Assembly (NCBI GenBank): GCA_946221915.1
Contig: CAMIKG010000003.1
Span: 115,972 to 179,971, forward strand
Length of the DNA stretch: 64,000 bases
Direction: 5' to 3'
Source: an uncultured Erwinia sp.
GTDB taxonomy: Bacteria; Pseudomonadota; Gammaproteobacteria; Enterobacterales; Enterobacteriaceae
Shown: piece by piece, positions 60,540 through 64,000 of the stretch
How the letters are laid out: the number at the start of each line of letters is the position of its first letter
How positions within the stretch are numbered: position 1 is the stretch's first letter
The notes under the pieces: generated by a model
Database searches by the model: none
Told to the model about the DNA's origin: nothing
Seen by the model: only the letters and a program-made list of their open reading frames with translations
Translations under genes and position numbers: made by a program

Positions 60540-63122
60540 TTAACCTACAACCAGGTTAAGCAGTTTGCCTGGTACGTAAATCACTTTACGAATGGTCACG
60601 CCGTCGAGATATTTCGCCACCAGGTGTTCCTGGGCGGCGCGCGCCTGCACTTGTTCCTGCGTCGCGTCGGCAGCAACGGTGATCTTACCACGGACTTTAC
60701 CGTTTACCTGCACCACTACCAGCAATGAATCTTCGACCATCGCGGCGTCATCGGCTTGCGGCCACGGCGCATTATCCACGTCGCCTGCACCGCCCAGCGC
60801 CTGCCACAGCGAGAAGCTGGCATGCGGGGTGAACGGATAGAGCATACGCACGACGGCCAGCAGCGCTTCCTGCAGCAGTGCGCGGTCCTGCTCGCTCTCC
60901 TGCGGCGCACGCGCCAGTTTGTTCATCAGCTCCATGATCGCCGCGATAGCGGTGTTGAAGGTCTGACGACGACCAATGTCATCAGATACTTTGGCGATGG
61001 TTTTATGCAGATCGCGACGCAGTGCTTTCTGCTCGTCATTCAGGCTGGCGATATCCAGCGCGCCGACGGCACCTTTTTCGGTGTGATCAAACACCAGTTT
61101 CCAGACGCGTTTCAGGAAGCGGTTAGCGCCTTCAACACCGGATTCCTGCCACTCCAGCGTCATTTCCGCCGGGGAAGCAAACATCATAAACAGACGCACG
61201 GTATCGGCGCCGTAACGCTCAACCATCACCTGTGGGTCGATGCCGTTGTTTTTCGACTTCGACATTTTGCTCATGCCAGCGTAGACCACTTCACGGCCTT
61301 CGTTGTCGGTGGCTTTGACAATACGCCCTTTCTCGTCGCGCTCGACGGTGACATCCACCGGGGATACCCAGTTACGTTCGCCATTCGCGCCAACATAGTA
61401 GAAGGCATCCGCCAGCACCATGCCCTGGCACAGCAGGCGTTTGGCTGGCTCATCAGAGTTTACCAGGCCAGCATCACGCAGCAGCTTGTGATAGAAGCGG
61501 AAATACATCAGGTGCATGATGGCGTGTTCAATACCGCCAACATACTGATCCACTGGCAGCCAGTAGTTCGCTGCCGCCGGGTCCAGCATGCCTTTGTCGT
61601 AGTCCGGGCAGGTGTAGCGTGCGTAGTACCAGGAAGACTCCATAAAGGTGTCAAACGTATCGGTTTCACGCAGTGCAGGCTGGCCGTTGACGGTGGTTTT
61701 CGCCCACTCAGGGTCGGCTTTAATCGGGCTGGTGATGCCATCCATAACCACATCTTCCGGCAGGATCACCGGCAGCTGGTCTTCCGGCGTTGGCATCACG
61801 GTGCCATCTTCCAGGGTTACCATCGGGATTGGCGCACCCCAGTAACGCTGACGGGAAACGCCCCAGTCGCGCAGACGGTAATTCACTTTGCGCTCGCCGA
61901 CGCCTTTTTCCGCCAGTTTGTTGGCGATAGCGTTGAAGCCTTCTTCATGTGACAGGCCGCTGAATTCACCGGAGTTGAACAGCACGCCTTTCTCGGTCAT
62001 TGCTGCCGCGCTGATATCTGGCTCTGTGCCGTCCAGGTTCAGGATGACAGGTTTAATCTGCAGGTCATATTTAGTGGCGAATTCCCAGTCACGCTGGTCA
62101 TGGGCAGGAACGGCCATCACTGCGCCCGTGCCATATTCCATCAGTACGAAGTTAGCGGTCCAGACTGGCAGTTTTTCACCGGTCAGCGGATGGATAGCAA
62201 ACAGGCCAGTGGCCATGCCTTTCTTCTCCATGGTCGCCATATCGGCTTCCGCGACTTTGGTGTTGCGGCATTCCGCGATAAAGTCGGCCAGCGCCGGATT
62301 GGATGCTGCTGCCTGCGCCGCCAGCGGGTGACCCGCGGCCACCGCCAGATAAGTGGCGCCGATAAAGGTATCCGGACGTGTGGTGTAGACCGTCAGTTTT
62401 TCTGCGCTGTCGGCGACGTCGAAAGTGATTTCCACACCCTCGGAACGGCCGATCCAGTTGCGCTGCATGGTTTTCACCTGCTCAGGCCAGTCTTCCAGCT
62501 TGTCGAGGTCGTTCAGCAGCTCATCAGCGTAGTCAGTGATTTTCACAAACCACTGTGGGATCTCTTTGCGTTCAACTTTGGTGTCGCAGCGCCAGCAGCA
62601 GCCGTCGATTACCTGTTCGTTCGCCAGTACGGTCTGGTCGTTCGGGCACCAGTTCACTGCCGATGTCTTTTTGTAAACCAGGCCTTTTTCATACAGTTTG
62701 GTGAAGAACCACTGTTCCCAGCGGTAATACTCCGGCTGACAGGTCGCCAGTTCGCGACTCCAGTCATAACCAAAGCCCAGCAGTTTCAGCTGGTTTTTCA
62801 TGTAGTCGATATTGTCGTAGGTCCACGGAGCCGGCGCGGTATTGTTTTTTACCGCAGCGCCTTCTGCCGGCAGACCAAAGGCATCCCAGCCAATCGGCTG
62901 CAGGACGTTTTTGCCCAGCATACGCTGGTAGCGGGCGATCACATCGCCGATGGTGTAGTTACGCACATGGCCCATATGTAGGCGGCCAGAAGGATAGGGG
63001 AGCATTGACAGGCAGTAGTATTTCTCTTTGCCTTCTTCTTCGGTCACTTTAAAAGTCTGCTTCTCGTGCCAGTGAAGCTGGACGTGGGATTCTATCTCTT
63101 CCGGGCGGTATTGCTCTTGCAT
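60540..63122 (-). CDS. leuS: Leucyl-tRNA synthetase LeuS
   Basis: The 860-residue class I synthetase has PYPSGRLHMGHVRNYTIGDV (HMGH as the HIGH motif, about 42-61), a CP1 editing domain with TTRPDTFIGATY near 247-258, and the KMSKS motif in MSKMSKSKNNG near 617-627. Length matches E. coli LeuS. It charges tRNA-Leu and edits mischarged norvaline or isoleucine. It heads the leuS-lptE-holA-nadD operon and is divergent from ybeL. An ERIC element lies 24 bases upstream of the start codon, so the leader RNA probably carries it. Confidence 0.98.
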   Translation of the reverse strand: MQEQYRPEEIESHVQLHWHEKQTFKVTEEEGKEKYYCLSMLPYPSGRLHMGHVRNYTIGDVIARYQRMLGKNVLQPIGWDAFGLPAEGAAVKNNTAPAPWTYDNIDYMKNQLKLLGFGYDWSRELATCQPEYYRWEQWFFTKLYEKGLVYKKTSAVNWCPNDQTVLANEQVIDGCCWRCDTKVERKEIPQWFVKITDYADELLNDLDKLEDWPEQVKTMQRNWIGRSEGVEITFDVADSAEKLTVYTTRPDTFIGATYLAVAAGHPLAAQAAASNPALADFIAECRNTKVAEADMATMEKKGMATGLFAIHPLTGEKLPVWTANFVLMEYGTGAVMAVPAHDQRDWEFATKYDLQIKPVILNLDGTEPDISAAAMTEKGVLFNSGEFSGLSHEEGFNAIANKLAEKGVGERKVNYRLRDWGVSRQRYWGAPIPMVTLEDGTVMPTPEDQLPVILPEDVVMDGITSPIKADPEWAKTTVNGQPALRETDTFDTFMESSWYYARYTCPDYDKGMLDPAAANYWLPVDQYVGGIEHAIMHLMYFRFYHKLLRDAGLVNSDEPAKRLLCQGMVLADAFYYVGANGERNWVSPVDVTVERDEKGRIVKATDNEGREVVYAGMSKMSKSKNNGIDPQVMVERYGADTVRLFMMFASPAEMTLEWQESGVEGANRFLKRVWKLVFDHTEKGAVGALDIASLNDEQKALRRDLHKTIAKVSDDIGRRQTFNTAIAAIMELMNKLARAPQESEQDRALLQEALLAVVRMLYPFTPHASFSLWQALGGAGDVDNAPWPQADDAAMVEDSLLVVVQVNGKVRGKITVAADATQEQVQARAAQEHLVAKYLDGVTIRKVIYVPGKLLNLVVG

Positions 63123-63145
63123 GGCAGCCAGTGGTCCTTAGTGAA

Positions 63146-63262
63146 TATCCCCTTCATCTTTCAGGCTGGCCGCGCTCATTCGCCCCAGTCACTTACTGAT
63201 GTAAGCCCCCTGGGGATTCACTCGTTTGCCGCCTTGCTGCAACCTGAAAGCGATTGGGTATA
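63146..63262. repeat. ERIC element in the leuS-ybeL gap
   Basis: The 117-base stretch contains the ERIC core CGCCCCAGTCACTTACTGATGTAAG followed by the matching CTGGGGATTCACTC, plus the degenerate ends TATCCCC and GGGTATA. ERIC elements are non-autonomous palindromic repeats of about 127 bases found in enterobacterial gaps. This copy is diverged from the consensus, particularly at both ends. It sits within the likely leuS leader. Confidence 0.9.
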
Positions 63263-63443
63263 TATGGTGTATCAGTTAAACAAAGATCAGATCCGCATAG
63301 CATAGCGGCTGGTGCGCGCGGCAACAATAGTTAGCGTCCTCGTGAAGCGGATTTTCACTATTGTGGCGTGGTTGACAGAGCAAAATACGCAGAAGCGCTA
63401 GAATAAAGAGGAATCATCATGCCGGCTGGCTAAGGAGAGGAGA

Positions 63444-63926
63444 ATGAACAAGGTTGCTCAGTACTACCGTGAGTTAGTGGCCTCGTTAACCGAGCGGCTA
63501 AATCGCGGCGATCGCAATATTGATGCGCTGGTGGAGAATGCGCGTCAGCGCATGATGAATACCGGAGAGCTGACACGCAGTGAGATGGAGGAGGTGCTGC
63601 GTGCGGTAAGGCGCGATCTGGAGGAGTTTGCCCGTGGTTACACTGAGAATGAAGAGGATCTGAATGACAGTGTTTTTATGCGCGTGATCCGTCAGAGTTT
63701 GTGGAAGGAGCTGGCGGATATCACGGATAAAAGTCAGCTGGAGTGGCGCGAGGTATTCCAGGATCTGAACCATCACGGAGTTTATCAGAGTGGTGAAGTG
63801 GTGGGGCTGGGTAATCTGGTGTGTGAAAAGTGCCAGTTTGAGCGTGCTATCTACACCCCGGAGACGTTAAAGCGTTGCCCGGAGTGTGGTCACGATCAGT
63901 TTCAGCGGCAGCCGTTTTCGCCGTAA
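63444..63926 (+). CDS. ybeL: Zinc-ribbon-containing protein YbeL
   Basis: The 160-residue cytoplasmic protein (DUF1451) is mostly helical and charged, ending in a zinc ribbon with two CxxC pairs, LVCEKCQF and KRCPECGHD (about 127-150). It corresponds to E. coli YbeL, divergent from leuS; function unknown. AAGGAGAGGAGA gives a very strong ribosome site before ATG 63444. Confidence 0.93.
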   Translation: MNKVAQYYRELVASLTERLNRGDRNIDALVENARQRMMNTGELTRSEMEEVLRAVRRDLEEFARGYTENEEDLNDSVFMRVIRQSLWKELADITDKSQLEWREVFQDLNHHGVYQSGEVVGLGNLVCEKCQFERAIYTPETLKRCPECGHDQFQRQPFSP

Positions 63927-63936
63927 TGTTCACTCT

Positions 63937-63949
63937 CCCGCATTGCGGG
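63937..63949 (+). terminator. Hairpin after ybeL at the window edge
   Basis: CCCGCATTGCGGG can pair over 5 bases, 10 bases after the ybeL stop codon. CTCTCCCGC recurs at the very end of the window, so this may be the start of a longer palindromic repeat cut by the edge. Confidence 0.4.
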
Positions 63950-64000
63950 GAAGGGCCGGGGGGCGCTACGAGCTCCGGTGTAATGCCCCCTCTCCCGCGT

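Noticed and set aside
63365..63410. TTGACA ... TAGAAT as the ybeL promoter
   Set aside because: The spacer is 21 bases, well outside the 16-18 base range.

Overview
The window looks like chromosomal DNA from an enterobacterium of the Erwiniaceae type (Pantoea, Erwinia, Mixta or Tatumella). The right third keeps the E. coli order ybeL, leuS-lptE-holA-nadD, rsfS-rlmH-mrdA-mrdB-rlpA-dacA-ybeD-lipB, lipA, tatE, nitrilase, cspE, pagP. The left part carries periplasmic ketogluconate enzymes, pectin-breakdown genes and ERIC-type repeats. All genes look intact except gcd, which is cut by the left edge. No rRNA, tRNA, CRISPR array, prophage or transposase was seen. The genus is inferred from gene content, not from a search.

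Layout. 1-6.6 kb: start of the PQQ glucose dehydrogenase gcd, then pheP, ybdG, a chemoreceptor and a secreted alpha/beta hydrolase. 7.0-8.8 kb: a GAF-GGDEF protein and an AT-richer membrane protein of unknown function. 8.8-13.9 kb: a peptide/nickel-type ABC importer with a fused double ATPase. 14.3-17.0 kb: a GPH-family symporter and kduD, each behind a KdgR-like operator; the symporter also has a well-placed CRP site. 17.0-17.5 kb: a dense non-coding repeat block. 17.5-27.8 kb: two paralogous three-subunit operons of the gluconate/2-ketogluconate dehydrogenase family (Tat-exported small subunit, GMC flavoprotein, triheme cytochrome c), with a LacI-type regulator and a cupin gene between them.

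28.2-35.6 kb: complete arnBCADTEF operon for L-Ara4N addition to lipid A. 35.6-41.9 kb: an AscG-like repressor and a divergent cellobiose-type PTS operon with two 6-phospho-beta-glucosidases. 42.1-46.1 kb: several small proteins (one is yohP), an iron-type alcohol dehydrogenase and gntT behind two GntR-type operators. 46.4-64 kb: pagP, cspE, an acetyltransferase, a nitrilase-family amidase, tatE and the lipoate / cell-elongation / leuS block.

How the genes fit. Gcd would make gluconate in the periplasm, the two cytochrome-linked dehydrogenases could oxidise it to 2-keto- and 2,5-diketogluconate, and GntT would import unoxidised gluconate. The KdgR-controlled genes and the beta-glucoside PTS fit growth on plant cell-wall material. 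Arn and PagP are the two classic lipid A modifiers against cationic peptides. The most unusual non-coding signals are the 17 kb repeat block and the operator-like sites (perfect palindrome plus Fur-like box) before the second dehydrogenase operon.
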